Below are positions 9,622 to 18,882 of a stretch of 64,000 nucleotides of DNA, in pieces. The notes beneath the pieces are model-generated. The model ran no database searches, was not told the origin of the DNA, and saw only the letters and a list, made by a program, of their open reading frames with translations. Every line of letters begins with the position of its first letter. Position 1 is the first letter of the stretch. The stretch is from Paraburkholderia acidicola. Lineage in GTDB: Bacteria > Pseudomonadota > Gammaproteobacteria > Burkholderiales > Burkholderiaceae. The position numbers were made by a program, and so were the translations under genes. The DNA is taken from the NCBI RefSeq assembly GCF_002362315.1, contig NZ_MTZV01000004.1, positions 124,001 through 188,000 of the forward strand, in the 5' to 3' direction.

Positions 9622-10908
9622 ATGCTCTATCAGTTGCATGAATTCCAGCGCGCGATGCTGAGCCCGCTTACCGCCTGGGCCCAGGCTGCGTCGAAATCGT
9701 TCGCGAATCCCGCCAGCCCGCTTGCGTATGTTCCCGGCGCCACGCGCCTGTCCGCCGGCTACGAACTGCTGTACCGGCTCGGCAAGGACTACGAGAAGCC
9801 CGAATTCAATCTGCACCAGATCGTCAAGGACGGACACAACATTCCGATCGTCGAACAGACGATCATCGAAAAACCGTTCTGCCGCCTGCTGCGCTTCAAG
9901 CGCTACGCCGACGACAGCGACGCCGTCACGCAACTGAAAGACGAACCGGTCGTACTGGTCTGTGCACCGCTGTCCGGCCATCATTCCACGCTGCTGCGCG
10001 ACACCGTGCGCACGCTGCTGCAGGATCACAAGGTCTACATCACCGACTGGATCGATGCGCGGATGGTGCCGCTCGAAAACGGCGCGTTCGGTCTCGACGA
10101 CTACATCGCGTACATCCAGGAATTCATCCGCCATATCGGCGCGAAAGAGCTGCACGTCATCTCGGTCTGCCAGCCCACCGTGCCGGTGCTCGCGGCGATC
10201 TCGCTGATGGCGAGCCGCGGCGAAGACACGCCGCGCACGATGACGATGATGGGTGGCCCGATCGACGCCCGCAAGAGCCCGACTGCGGTGAATTCGCTGG
10301 CTACGCAGCGTTCGTTCGAATGGTTCGACAACAACGTGATCTACACGGTGCCGCCTAACTATCCGGGCGTCGGCCGCAAGGTGTATCCGGGCTTCCTGCA
10401 GCACACCGGCTTCGTCGCGATGAATCCGGAACGTCACGCGGCCTCGCACTGGGACTACTACCAGAGCCTGATGCGCGGCGACGAAGAAGATGCGGATGCA
10501 CATCGCCGCTTCTACGACGAGTACAACGCCGTACTCGACATGGCCGCCGAATACTACCTGGAGACGATTCGCATCGTGTTCCAGGAATTCCAGCTTGCCG
10601 AGGGCACGTGGGTCGTGGACGGTGAGCCAGTGCGTCCGCAGGACATCAAGAAGACCGCGCTCTTCACGATCGAAGGCGAGCTCGACGACATCTCCGGTAG
10701 CGGCCAGACGCACGCTGCGCTCGATCTATGCAGCGGCATCGCGGCAAAGAACAAGCAGCAGTTCACCGCGGAAAAATGCGGCCACTACGGCATCTTCTCC
10801 GGTCGCCGCTGGCGCACGATCATTTACCCGCAGCTGCGTGACTTCATCCTCGCGCACAACAAGAGCACGAAGTCTTCGAAGAGCGAGAAGGAAAAAATCG
10901 AAGCGTAA
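9622..10908 (+). CDS. phaZ: Intracellular polyhydroxybutyrate depolymerase
   Basis: Breaks down native PHB granules inside the cell. The 428-residue product resembles Ralstonia eutropha PhaZ1: it starts MLYQLHEFQRAML, and the nucleophile is a cysteine in VCQPT instead of a lipase-box serine. Counting from the ATG at 9622, the triad falls at Cys183, Asp355 (in GELDDISG) and His388 (in KCGHYGIFSG), the same numbers reported for the Ralstonia enzyme, which supports this start over the open frame upstream. There is no signal peptide, as expected for the granule-associated enzyme. A TGCA-rich dyad upstream may place it under PhaR control. Confidence 0.95.
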   Translation: MLYQLHEFQRAMLSPLTAWAQAASKSFANPASPLAYVPGATRLSAGYELLYRLGKDYEKPEFNLHQIVKDGHNIPIVEQTIIEKPFCRLLRFKRYADDSDAVTQLKDEPVVLVCAPLSGHHSTLLRDTVRTLLQDHKVYITDWIDARMVPLENGAFGLDDYIAYIQEFIRHIGAKELHVISVCQPTVPVLAAISLMASRGEDTPRTMTMMGGPIDARKSPTAVNSLATQRSFEWFDNNVIYTVPPNYPGVGRKVYPGFLQHTGFVAMNPERHAASHWDYYQSLMRGDEEDADAHRRFYDEYNAVLDMAAEYYLETIRIVFQEFQLAEGTWVVDGEPVRPQDIKKTALFTIEGELDDISGSGQTHAALDLCSGIAAKNKQQFTAEKCGHYGIFSGRRWRTIIYPQLRDFILAHNKSTKSSKSEKEKIEA

Positions 10909-10935
10909 TTTTCGTCGCTTCGTTGCGGTAAACAG

Positions 10936-10957
10936 ACGGCGCCCCGAGGGGCGCCGT
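10936..10957 (+). terminator. Hairpin after phaZ
   Basis: Perfect inverted repeat ACGGCGCCCC / GGGGCGCCGT with a minimal loop, 27 bp past the phaZ stop. It is followed by TTGT and not a long T-run. It lies between convergent genes and could serve both. Confidence 0.65.
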
Positions 10958-10989
10958 TGTCATATGCGGCTCATATCCAGCGATAAGCG

Positions 10990-11622
10990 TTAGCGCCGCA
11001 ACAGATAAGCCAGCAGGATGTCGGTATTCATCTGCACGATCTCGCTGCGCTCACCGGGCGCGCTGAAGTCGCGGCCGAGCGTCGCTTCGAGCGTGAAACG
11101 ATTCGACACGCTGTAGTAGCCCATGCCCGACAGCGTCATATACAGGCGCAGCGGATCGACGTTCGTGCGAAACAGTCCGGCACGCTGCCCGCGTTCGAGA
11201 ATGCTGCCGAGCGTGGCGACGATCGGCGAGATCATTTCGCGAATGCGCGTCGACTTCTTCATGTAGCGCGCTTCGTGCAGGTTCTCGTTGTTAATGAGAC
11301 GCAGCAGTTCGGGATGGTCGCGATAGTAGTCCCAGACGAAATGCGCGAGCCGCGTGATGGCTTCGACGGGCGCAACGCCACCGAGATCGAGCGTGCGCTC
11401 CGCTTCGGTCAGTGCGGTGAATGCGTGTTCGAGTACTGCGGTGAAAAGCTGCTCCTTGCTACCGAAGTAGTAGTAGAGCATGCGTTCGTTTGTCTCCGCA
11501 CGACGGGCAATCTGATCGACACGTGCGCCGAACAGACCTCCGTTTGCAAACTCTTCGGCCGCCGCGAGCAGGATGCGGCGCCGGGTGCCTTCAGGATCTC
11601 TTTTGATTTTCGGCTGATTCAT
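10990..11622 (-). CDS. TetR-family transcriptional regulator
   Basis: A 210-residue regulator with an N-terminal TetR helix-turn-helix (RRRILLAAAEEFANGG, then VDQIARRAETNERMLYYYFGSKEQLF) and an all-helical ligand-binding C-terminal half containing FVWDYYRDHPELLRLI. The ATG at 11622 begins MNQPKIKRD; the upstream extension in the same frame lacks family similarity, though the ribosome-binding site is weak. It converges on phaZ and is divergent from rnfB, so the target is not obvious; similar regulators often control lipid or aromatic catabolism. Confidence 0.85.
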   Translation of the reverse strand: MNQPKIKRDPEGTRRRILLAAAEEFANGGLFGARVDQIARRAETNERMLYYYFGSKEQLFTAVLEHAFTALTEAERTLDLGGVAPVEAITRLAHFVWDYYRDHPELLRLINNENLHEARYMKKSTRIREMISPIVATLGSILERGQRAGLFRTNVDPLRLYMTLSGMGYYSVSNRFTLEATLGRDFSAPGERSEIVQMNTDILLAYLLRR

Positions 11623-11947
11623 GGTGGCATGTGCTTCGTGAGCCGCGTTTCCGGATCGCGCCGCCGGCCTCCTCGGACCGTGCACCGACAGCACTGTACG
11701 GGCGCGCCATGGTTGGGGGACACCCTCCTGCGGTCTTTCAAAAAAGCGCCTCGATTATGGCACATGGTTTGACGATGGCAATTGGGGAAATCGGCGATAA
11801 TCCCGCTTTGGCCGAAGCGCTGCGGCGGCGCACAGCAGCACCGCCTGGCCTGCCCGGTGCAGGTCTCGGGCAGTCTCGCCGGATCCCTGCCGCGCATAAT
11901 GGGTCCACGCCGCGCCCCAGCCCGTGGCCCGCCCCGACGTTGTCACC

Positions 11948-12868
11948 GTGACCGACTCCAGAACACTCGCAGACCGCATCGAAGATCTGCTGCCCCAGAC
12001 GCAGTGCACGAAGTGCGGCTACGACGGTTGCCGTCCGTACGCCGAAGCAATCGCGCAAGGCACCGCAAACTACAACCAGTGCCCACCTGGCGGCGCCGAG
12101 GGCGTCGCGCGCCTCGCCACATTGCTCGGCAAGCGCGTTATCCCGATCAATCCTGTCAACGGTGTCGAACGCCCGCGGCCGATCGCGGTGATCGAAGAAA
12201 GTCTGTGCATCGGTTGCACGTTGTGCGCGCAGGCCTGTCCGGTCGATGCGATCGTCGGTGCGGCCAAGCAGATGCATACGGTCGTCGCCTCGCTATGCAC
12301 CGGTTGCGACCTGTGCGTGCCGCCCTGCCCCGTCGACTGCATCGATATGCTCCCGGTCACCGGCGAACGTACCGGCTGGGACGCCTGGACCCAGCAGCAA
12401 GCCGACGATGCACGCGCGCATCACGACCAGCATACGGCGCGCCTCGCACAGGAGCGCGAAGCGGCCGAGGCGCGTGCAGCCGCGCGGCGCAACGCGAGCG
12501 GCGCGGCTGCACATGCAGCAGCAGACACAGACGCAGCAAGCGGCCGCGCGGCAGACACCAGTGCAACGGCAACGACCGCATCTGCAGGTGCGACATCCGC
12601 TGCAGCGAGCAGCCCCGACGACGCCGAAGCGAAAAAACGCGCGGTGATCCAGGCCGCGCTCGACCGCGCGCGCAAGAAGAAAGAAGAACTGGCCGCTCAG
12701 GGCCACGCGCCGAAGAACACCGCGAGCGTCAGCCCCGAAGTGCAGGCACAGATCGATGCGGCGGAAGCACGCCGTCGCCGGCTCGGCATTGCCGCGGGTG
12801 AAGATGCGTCGTCAGCCGCCGACAAAACCACCGGCGACAAATCCGACCTCCCTCCCACAAAGCGCTGA
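11948..12868 (+). CDS. rnfB: RnfB-like iron-sulfur electron-transfer protein
   Basis: Ferredoxin-type protein of 306 residues. An N-terminal Fe-S domain has Cys20, Cys23, Cys28 and Cys45 (CTKCGYDGC...NQC), followed by two 4Fe-4S ferredoxin motifs [12 protein letters not shown] and [12 protein letters not shown]. The C-terminal third is a charged Ala/Arg/Lys-rich tail, probably a coiled coil. The N-terminal membrane helix of classical RnfB is absent and no other rnf genes are near, so this is the solitary, soluble form typical of Burkholderiaceae. The start is set at GTG 11948 ([14 protein letters not shown]); an in-frame GTG lies at 11924. It is 10 bp from nth, probably one operon, which suggests electron supply to Fe-S enzymes such as Nth (inference). 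Confidence 0.85.
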   Translation: MTDSRTLADRIEDLLPQTQCTKCGYDGCRPYAEAIAQGTANYNQCPPGGAEGVARLATLLGKRVIPINPVNGVERPRPIAVIEESLCIGCTLCAQACPVDAIVGAAKQMHTVVASLCTGCDLCVPPCPVDCIDMLPVTGERTGWDAWTQQQADDARAHHDQHTARLAQEREAAEARAAARRNASGAAAHAAADTDAASGRAADTSATATTASAGATSAAASSPDDAEAKKRAVIQAALDRARKKKEELAAQGHAPKNTASVSPEVQAQIDAAEARRRRLGIAAGEDASSAADKTTGDKSDLPPTKR

Positions 12869-12878
12869 CCGCCCCCGC

Positions 12879-13523
12879 ATGAACGCGAACAAACGCCGCG
12901 CCATCTATGAAGCGCTCCAGAGCCTCAATCCGCATCCGACCACCGAGCTCGAATACACCACACCGTTCGAACTGCTGATCGCCGTGATGTTGTCGGCGCA
13001 AGCCACCGACGTGTCGGTGAACAAGGCGATGCGCAAGATGTTTCCGGTGGCGAACACGCCGCAGCAGATCGTGGCACTCGGCGAAGAAGGCGTGACCGGC
13101 TACATCAAGACGATCGGCCTGTTCCGGACCAAGGCGAAGAACGTCGTCGCGACCTGCCGCATCCTGCTCGAGCGCTACGACGGCGCGGTGCCGGCCGATC
13201 GCGAAGCGCTCGAAAGCTTGCCGGGGGTGGGTCGCAAGACGGCGAATGTCATCCTGAACACGGCATTCGGCCAGCCGACCATCGCCGTCGATACGCATAT
13301 TTTCCGCGTCGCGAATCGCACCGGACTCGCGCCAGGCAAGGACGTGCGCGCAGTCGAAGCAGCGCTTGAGAAATTCACGCCCGAGGAATTCCGCCTCGAC
13401 GCGCACCACTGGCTGATCCTGCACGGTCGCTACGTATGCAAGGCGCGTCGCCCCGAGTGCTGGCACTGCGTGATCGAGCCGCTCTGCGAATTCAGACCGA
13501 AAACGCCGCCACCAGACCTGTGA
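12879..13523 (+). CDS. nth: Endonuclease III (DNA glycosylase/AP lyase)
   Basis: Base-excision repair enzyme that removes oxidised pyrimidines and nicks at AP sites. The 214-residue protein carries the helix-hairpin-helix LPGVGRKTANVIL with Lys120 and the catalytic Asp138 in AVDTH, the same numbers as in E. coli Nth. The C-terminal 4Fe-4S cluster loop C-X6-C-X2-C-X5-C is intact. It starts 10 bp downstream of rnfB and is likely co-transcribed. Confidence 0.97.
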   Translation: MNANKRRAIYEALQSLNPHPTTELEYTTPFELLIAVMLSAQATDVSVNKAMRKMFPVANTPQQIVALGEEGVTGYIKTIGLFRTKAKNVVATCRILLERYDGAVPADREALESLPGVGRKTANVILNTAFGQPTIAVDTHIFRVANRTGLAPGKDVRAVEAALEKFTPEEFRLDAHHWLILHGRYVCKARRPECWHCVIEPLCEFRPKTPPPDL

Positions 13524-13620
13524 GCCCGACCCGGCACCCGCCTGCGTCGTGTGGCGCGGCGGCGTAAAATACGCGCTTGCCGCTGCATCGACAGCCGCCC
13601 CACTCTGCCCCCAGTCCACG

Positions 13621-14055
13621 ATGTTCAATCCCAGCCGCGACGAAGTCCGACGCTTCTTCACCGACACCTGGCGCAAGCAGCGCGCAGGCGAAATCCTGAC
13701 ACCGCTCGAAGCGATCGCCGCCGACTGGATCGTCGAGCATCCCGAATACCATGCGGAACTCGCGGACGCCGACACCGCGGCGAGCCAGGATTACTCCCCC
13801 GAGGGCGGCAAGACCAATCCGTTCCTGCATCTGTCGATGCACCTCGCGATCAGCGAGCAACTGTCGATCGATCAGCCGCCAGGCATTCGCGCCGCACACG
13901 AACGCCTGGCGGCGCGCCTCGGCTCGACGCACGACGCGCAGCACGCGATCATGGAATGCCTCGGCGAAACGATCTGGGAAGCGCAGCGTACCGGCACACC
14001 GCCGGATACGGACGCGTATCTGGCGCGCATCGAACGACGCGCGTCGCGGGACTGA
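13621..14055 (+). CDS. DUF1841 family protein
   Basis: A 144-residue soluble protein starting MFNPSRDEVRRFFTDTWRK, with HPEYHAEL, GKTNPFLHLSMHLAISEQ and the ending DTDAYLARIERR. This is the beta/gammaproteobacterial DUF1841 family, which has no established function. Several conserved His and Glu residues could bind metal, but that is speculation. It lies downstream of nth on the same strand with a 97-bp gap. Confidence 0.85.
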   Translation: MFNPSRDEVRRFFTDTWRKQRAGEILTPLEAIAADWIVEHPEYHAELADADTAASQDYSPEGGKTNPFLHLSMHLAISEQLSIDQPPGIRAAHERLAARLGSTHDAQHAIMECLGETIWEAQRTGTPPDTDAYLARIERRASRD

Positions 14056-14190
14056 ATCATCACGCCATCTGCATGTAAAGACCGGCCAGAAACGGCATGG
14101 GCTCCTCCGGTGCGGCAAAACGTCGCGCCTGTACGGCCACCCCAGTCTCGACACGCACCGCATCAACAGCGCGGCGCTGCATACCCTGAA

Positions 14191-14224
14191 AAGCAAACAC
14201 CCCGCCGCAGCGGGGTGTTTGCTT
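14191..14224 (+). terminator. Bidirectional rho-independent-type terminator
   Basis: A 14-bp perfect stem (AAGCAAACACCCCG and its complement), extended by one C-G pair, around loop CGCA, between the convergent DUF1841 and cytochrome genes. The A/T-rich base of the stem gives a short T tract in both directions. Confidence 0.8.
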
Positions 14225-14267
14225 TAACACAGAGCTATTCAAAGCCAGCCGTAGCCAGCGTCGCGCA

Positions 14268-14648
14268 TTACTTCTTCTGCACGAGATCGCCGTTCAGCGA
14301 TTCGATATAGGCGCCGAGGTCCTTCATATCGCTCGGCGACAGGCTCTGCACCTGAGCCTGCATGATCGGATTGCTGCGGCCGAGATGCGGATTGCTGGTG
14401 CCCATCTGATACTGCCTGAGCGCCCAAAAGATGTAATCAGCATGCTGACCCGCGAGCTTCGGATACTCCGGGCTCACCGGATTGTTCAAGCCGGGACCAT
14501 GGCAGGACGCGCAGTTATGCGCATCGGCAATCACCTTGCCGTTGGCCGCATCGGCCGCGTAGGCTGCCGGCGCCGCGGCAAGGCCAAGCAGCGCAGCAGC
14601 GCATGCGGCCTTGAACACTGTGTGGAGTGCCTGTTGGGGCTTCTTCAT
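14268..14648 (-). CDS. Periplasmic c-type cytochrome
   Basis: Exported mono-haem cytochrome of 126 residues. A signal peptide ends AAYAAD; the haem motif is CASCH, followed by GPGLNNP and PKLAGQHADYIFWALRQYQ. The sixth-ligand Met is probably in the region SNPIMQAQV. This is a class I (c553/c4-half) type. It is the second gene of a minus-strand pair, 60 bp after the other cytochrome, and an ATG at 14648 begins the signal peptide. Confidence 0.9.
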   Translation of the reverse strand: MKKPQQALHTVFKAACAAALLGLAAAPAAYAADAANGKVIADAHNCASCHGPGLNNPVSPEYPKLAGQHADYIFWALRQYQMGTSNPHLGRSNPIMQAQVQSLSPSDMKDLGAYIESLNGDLVQKK

Positions 14649-14708
14649 GAATTCTCCTATCCCGCGAATGTGGGTAAACCGGATGACTGGACAGAAAGGC
14701 TCAGCCGG

Positions 14709-15077
14709 TCACTTGTCGGGATTGTTCTTCGAAGAGGATGTTTGCGCCGCGTAGTATGCCGCGATGTCGGCGATGTCCTGATCCGACAGCGAGGTCGCGA
14801 TGGCGCGCATGGTTTCGAAATGACGGTCGCCCTTCTTGTAGGCGTGCAACGCGTTTTCAATGTACTGCCGGTTCTGCCCGCCAAGCTCGGGGACCCGGTA
14901 GACCTCCGGGTACGCGGTGCGGTAGCCGGGGATGCCGTGGCAGCCGATACACATCGCGACCTTGCCCTGGCCCGCTTTCGCGTTGCCCACGACGTCCGCT
15001 GCCTGCGCGGTGGCCGCGAAGCCCGCAAGCGCGAACAACGCTGCGATCACGACATGTTTGCCGACGAATTTATTCAT
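14709..15077 (-). CDS. Periplasmic c-type cytochrome
   Basis: Exported mono-haem cytochrome of 122 residues starting MNKFVGKHVVIAALFALAGF with a signal peptide ending AQAAD. The haem site is CIGCH followed by GIPGYRTAYPEVYRVPELGG, and the Met ligand is likely in FETMRAIA. It shares the layout of the next cytochrome, consistent with an old duplication of a c4-like domain into two genes. An open frame extends upstream of 15077 but lacks a signal peptide. The two cytochromes are divergent from the MoxR/CoxE genes. Confidence 0.9.
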   Translation of the reverse strand: MNKFVGKHVVIAALFALAGFAATAQAADVVGNAKAGQGKVAMCIGCHGIPGYRTAYPEVYRVPELGGQNRQYIENALHAYKKGDRHFETMRAIATSLSDQDIADIAAYYAAQTSSSKNNPDK

Positions 15078-15338
15078 AGCATGTAACCTGGCATGAGGGG
15101 AAACGGGCGCCCAAAAAAGGCAACGGCCTGCGCCGTTATTCTTGTTGAGATGCCACGCAGGCCAAAAAAATCGGGCTAATTGTACCGCGACGCTACGCCG
15201 GACGTCCACAGCGCGGGCGGGGCCATCGGTCGGCGTATTCCCGGAGTCGCACGCGTGACCCGGTCATCCGCCTGGCCGGCCGCAACCGGGCATGACACGC
15301 CGCACTGACCACCCGTTCGACACCCTACACGAGCTGGT

Positions 15339-15368
15339 TTCAGCACAAAAGGGCTTCTGACTTATACT
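15339..15368 (+). promoter_or_regulatory. Possible promoter of the MoxR/VWA operon
   Basis: A good -10 element TATACT (15363-15368) lies 30 bp before the MoxR start codon, with a weak -35 (TTCAGC, 15339-15344) 18 bp upstream. Based on sequence resemblance only. Confidence 0.4.
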
Positions 15369-15397
15369 GGACTTTTCCTCCCACAGAGCCTGTCGCC

Positions 15398-16240
15398 ATG
15401 CGTTTCGAAGGTTCCTCGCAGTACGTCGCCACCGACGACCTCAAGCTCGCCGTCAACGCCGCCATGACATTGCGGCGCCCGCTGCTCATCAAGGGCGAGC
15501 CCGGCACCGGCAAGACGATGCTGGCCGAAGAGGTCGCCAGCGCGCTCGGCATGCCGCTCATGCAGTGGCACATCAAGTCCACGACCAAGGCGCAGCAGGG
15601 CCTCTACGAATACGACGCGGTCTCGCGGCTGCGCGATTCGCAACTCGGCGACGAGCGCGTGCAGGACATCCGCAACTACATCGTCAAGGGCGTGCTGTGG
15701 CAGGCGTTCGAGTCGGACCAGCAGACCGTACTGCTGATCGACGAGATCGACAAGGCCGACATCGAGTTTCCCAACGACCTGCTGCGCGAACTCGACCGCA
15801 TGGAGTTCTATGTGTACGAGACGCGCGAACTGGTCAAGGCCAAGGAACGGCCGCTCGTCATCATCACGTCGAATAACGAAAAGGAACTACCCGACGCATT
15901 CCTGCGCCGGTGTTTCTTTCATTACATCAAGTTTCCCGAGCCGTCGACGATGCAGCAGATCGTCGAGGTGCACTACCCCGGCATCAAGCAGGAACTGCTG
16001 CGCGCAGCTCTTGAGAGTTTCTTCGCGCTGCGCAACGTGTCGGGTCTGAAGAAGAAACCATCCACGTCGGAACTGCTCGACTGGTTGAAGCTGCTGCTCG
16101 CGGAAGACATCCCGCCCGAAGCGCTGCGTTCGACGGATCACAAGCAGATCATTCCGCCGCTGCATGGCGCGCTGCTGAAAAACGAACAGGACGTGAGCCT
16201 GTTCGAGCGGCTGATCTTCATGAACCGCAACAACCGTTGA
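15398..16240 (+). CDS. MoxR-family AAA ATPase
   Basis: A 280-residue AAA+ chaperone-like ATPase. Walker A is GEPGTGKT (residues 33-40), Walker B LLIDEIDKAD (about 112-121), and sensor 1 is in VIITSNNEKELPDAFLRRC. MoxR ATPases work with von Willebrand A partners to mature metalloenzymes or membrane complexes; CoxD of CO dehydrogenase is a close relative. The partner gene is next, 20 bp downstream. No CO dehydrogenase or similar client gene is in the window, so the client is unknown. Confidence 0.93.
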   Translation: MRFEGSSQYVATDDLKLAVNAAMTLRRPLLIKGEPGTGKTMLAEEVASALGMPLMQWHIKSTTKAQQGLYEYDAVSRLRDSQLGDERVQDIRNYIVKGVLWQAFESDQQTVLLIDEIDKADIEFPNDLLRELDRMEFYVYETRELVKAKERPLVIITSNNEKELPDAFLRRCFFHYIKFPEPSTMQQIVEVHYPGIKQELLRAALESFFALRNVSGLKKKPSTSELLDWLKLLLAEDIPPEALRSTDHKQIIPPLHGALLKNEQDVSLFERLIFMNRNNR

Positions 16241-16260
16241 TCATCCGCTGAGAGCCTCGC

Positions 16261-17436
16261 ATGCTGATCGATTTCTTCTACACGCTGCGTTCCGCCAAAC
16301 TGCCGGTGTCGGTGAAGGAATACCTGACGCTGCTCGAAGCGTTGAAGGCCAGCGTAATCGCGCCGTCGCTCGACGAGTTCTATTACCTCGCGCGCATGAC
16401 GCTCGTGAAGGACGAACAATACTTCGACAAGTTCGACCAGGCGTTCGGCGCGTATTTCAACGGTATCGAGCAGAAGTCGGAACTGGCCTTCGACGTGCCG
16501 CTCGACTGGCTGAAGAAGAAACTGCAGCGCGACCTGTCGCCGGAAGAAAAAGCGCAGATCGAAGCGATGGGCGGGCTCGACAAGCTGATGGAGCGCCTGA
16601 AGCAGCTCTTCGAAGAACAGAAGGAGCGCCACGAAGGCGGCAGCAAGTGGATCGGCACTGGCGGCACGTCGCCGTTCGGCAACGGCGGCTATAACCCCGA
16701 GGGCATTCGCATCGGCGGTGAAGCGTCGGGTAATCGCTCGGCGGTCAAGGTGTGGGAAGCGCGCGCGTATCGCGACTACGACGATCAGGTCGAAATCGGC
16801 ACGCGCAACATCAAGGTCGCGTTGCGTCGCCTGCGCCGCTTCGCGCGCGAAGGCGCCGCCGAAGAACTCGATTTGCCGGACACGATTCGCAGCACCGCCG
16901 CGAATGCGGGCTGGCTCGACATCAAGATGGTCCCCGAGCGGCACAACAACGTGAAGGTGCTGATGTTGCTCGATGTGGGTGGATCGATGGATGACCACAT
17001 CAAGCGCACCGAAGAACTGTTCTCCGCCGCCAAGGCCGAATTCAAGCATCTCGAGTTCTACTACTTCCACAACTGCGTGTACGACTTCCTGTGGAAGAAC
17101 AATCGCCGCCGCCACGCCGAGCGCACCGCGACGTGGGACGTGCTGCACAAGTTCACACCCGACTACAAACTGATCTTCGTCGGCGACGCGACCATGAGCC
17201 CTTACGAGGTCCTGCAGGCCGGCGGTTCCGTCGAATACAACAACGCCGAAGCCGGCGCGGTCTGGTTGCGCCGGCTCGCCGACCAGTTCCCGCATCACGC
17301 GTGGCTGAATCCGGAGCCGGAAGGGCTGTGGGAATACCGGCAATCGGTGGCGGTGATTCGCGAAGTGCTCGGCTACAAGATGTACCCGCTCACGCTCGCC
17401 GGGCTCGAAGCGTCGATGCGCGCGTTGAGCAAATAG
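16261..17436 (+). CDS. CoxE-like von Willebrand factor A domain protein
   Basis: A 391-residue protein starting MLIDFFYTLRSAKLPVSVKEYL, the CoxE family opening. The C-terminal half is a VWA domain whose metal-binding DxGxS is D238-V-G-G-S242. The middle holds a charged segment and a Gly-rich linker (GTGGTSPFGNGGYNPEG). The pair with the MoxR ATPase upstream forms a standard MoxR/VWA module; such modules insert or activate metal centres. Location is cytoplasmic; no membrane helix is seen. Confidence 0.9.
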   Translation: MLIDFFYTLRSAKLPVSVKEYLTLLEALKASVIAPSLDEFYYLARMTLVKDEQYFDKFDQAFGAYFNGIEQKSELAFDVPLDWLKKKLQRDLSPEEKAQIEAMGGLDKLMERLKQLFEEQKERHEGGSKWIGTGGTSPFGNGGYNPEGIRIGGEASGNRSAVKVWEARAYRDYDDQVEIGTRNIKVALRRLRRFAREGAAEELDLPDTIRSTAANAGWLDIKMVPERHNNVKVLMLLDVGGSMDDHIKRTEELFSAAKAEFKHLEFYYFHNCVYDFLWKNNRRRHAERTATWDVLHKFTPDYKLIFVGDATMSPYEVLQAGGSVEYNNAEAGAVWLRRLADQFPHHAWLNPEPEGLWEYRQSVAVIREVLGYKMYPLTLAGLEASMRALSK

Positions 17437-17600
17437 GCGCCCCGTGCTGCGAAGTGGCCAATAAAGTGCCCCATCAAGCGCGCGGCAAACAGGCCCGCCT
17501 CTGCACAAGTCAAAAACACATCACCCGATCCGCCATAGAATAGAGGCCGGGAGCCGCGCTTCGCGGTAACATCGAACGCGATGCCACGTGAGCGCTTCGG

Positions 17601-17630
17601 GATGACCGGCAGGCACGCCTGCCGGTCATC
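17601..17630 (+). terminator. Strong hairpin between CoxE-like gene and tal
   Basis: Perfect 14-bp inverted repeat GATGACCGGCAGGC / GCCTGCCGGTCATC separated by two bases, about 165 bp after the VWA gene and 56 bp before tal. There is no T-run, so it may be a terminator or may lie in the tal leader. Confidence 0.5.
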
Positions 17631-17685
17631 GGTTCGGCAACATCACCCTTTTTGACCACGCGCCCACGCGCCTGGAAGGCCCGAT

Positions 17686-18636
17686 ATGACTACCGCACTC
17701 GATCAACTCAAGCAGTACACCGTCGTCGTCGCCGATACCGGCGACTTCCAGCAGCTTGCCCAGTACAAGCCGCGCGACGCAACCACCAACCCGTCGCTGA
17801 TCCTCAAGGCCGTACAGAAGGACGACTACAAGCCGCTGCTCGAAAAAACCGTGCGCGACCACGCGTCGAAACCGGTCGGCGCGATCATCGACCGTCTGCT
17901 GATCGCGTTCGGCACCGAAATCCTGAAGATCATCCCGGGTCGCGTATCGACGGAAGTCGATGCACGGTTGTCGTTCGACACCCAGGCCTCGATCGACAAA
18001 GGTCGCGAAATCATCAAGCTGTATCAGGACGCCGGCATCGGCCGCGAACGCATCCTGATCAAGCTCGCGTCGACGTGGGAAGGCATCCGCGCCGCCGAGG
18101 TCCTGCAAAAAGAAGGCATCCATTGCAACATGACGCTGCTGTTCTCACTTGCCCAGGCGGCCGCCTGCGCGGAAGCGGGCGCACAGCTGATCTCGCCGTT
18201 CGTCGGCCGTATCTACGACTGGTACAAGAAGTCGGCGGGCAGCGCGTGGGATGAAGCCAAGGACGGCGGCGCGAACGATCCGGGCGTGAAGTCGGTGCGC
18301 CGCATCTATGGTTACTACAAGACGTTCGGTTACAAGACCGAAGTGATGGGCGCGAGCTTCCGCACGGTCTCGCAGATCACCGAACTCGCCGGTTGCGACC
18401 TGCTGACTATCAGCCCCGACCTGCTGCAAAAGCTGCAGGACAGCAACGACACGCTCGAGCGCAAGCTGCTACCGGACGCGAAAGATGCCGACGCAACGCG
18501 CGTAGCGGTCGACGAATCGTCGTTCCGCTTCCAGCTCAACGACGACGCAATGGCCACCGAAAAGCTCGCGGAAGGCATTCGTACTTTCGCCGCCGACGCG
18601 GTCAAGCTGGAAAAGCTGATCGAAGCGCTGCGTTAA
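17686..18636 (+). CDS. tal: Transaldolase
   Basis: Moves a three-carbon unit between sugar phosphates in the non-oxidative pentose phosphate pathway. The 316-residue product is the E. coli TalB type: [12 protein letters not shown] near the N-terminus, the Schiff-base lysine Lys126 in [23 protein letters not shown] and [12 protein letters not shown]. Length and motifs are complete. It stands alone, ending in a strong terminator. Confidence 0.97.
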   Translation: MTTALDQLKQYTVVVADTGDFQQLAQYKPRDATTNPSLILKAVQKDDYKPLLEKTVRDHASKPVGAIIDRLLIAFGTEILKIIPGRVSTEVDARLSFDTQASIDKGREIIKLYQDAGIGRERILIKLASTWEGIRAAEVLQKEGIHCNMTLLFSLAQAAACAEAGAQLISPFVGRIYDWYKKSAGSAWDEAKDGGANDPGVKSVRRIYGYYKTFGYKTEVMGASFRTVSQITELAGCDLLTISPDLLQKLQDSNDTLERKLLPDAKDADATRVAVDESSFRFQLNDDAMATEKLAEGIRTFAADAVKLEKLIEALR

Positions 18637-18661
18637 ACGTTACAGCGGCTTCTCCCCTGCG

Positions 18662-18695
18662 CCGCGCACGGTCTCACAGGCCGTGCGCGGTTTTT
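18662..18695 (+). terminator. Rho-independent terminator of tal
   Basis: Perfect 10-bp stem CCGCGCACGG / CCGTGCGCGG with a 9-base loop, followed by TTTTT, 26 bp past the tal stop. Confidence 0.9.
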
Positions 18696-18882
18696 CTTTG
18701 TAGTTACCTGAAGTTACCCCGTGGTTTCCTCGTAGCAGCGCGCCTGCGTTTCGTACGAATCCCCACGCTACCTCCGAAGTTTCGTCACGGGACGTACCAC
18801 GACGCAGCCTACAATCGTGGACTCGGATGCACGGTGCATCGACGCCGCGCATACCGTCACGTCAACGATCCAGGAGACGATC

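Noticed and set aside
14060..14242. 60-residue minus-strand frame across the terminator
   Set aside because: It runs through a strong bidirectional terminator hairpin and lacks a ribosome-binding site or known sequence.
16138..17508. Long antisense frame opposite the MoxR/CoxE pair
   Set aside because: Shadow of the CoxE-like gene, which shows a real VWA domain and a good reading frame.
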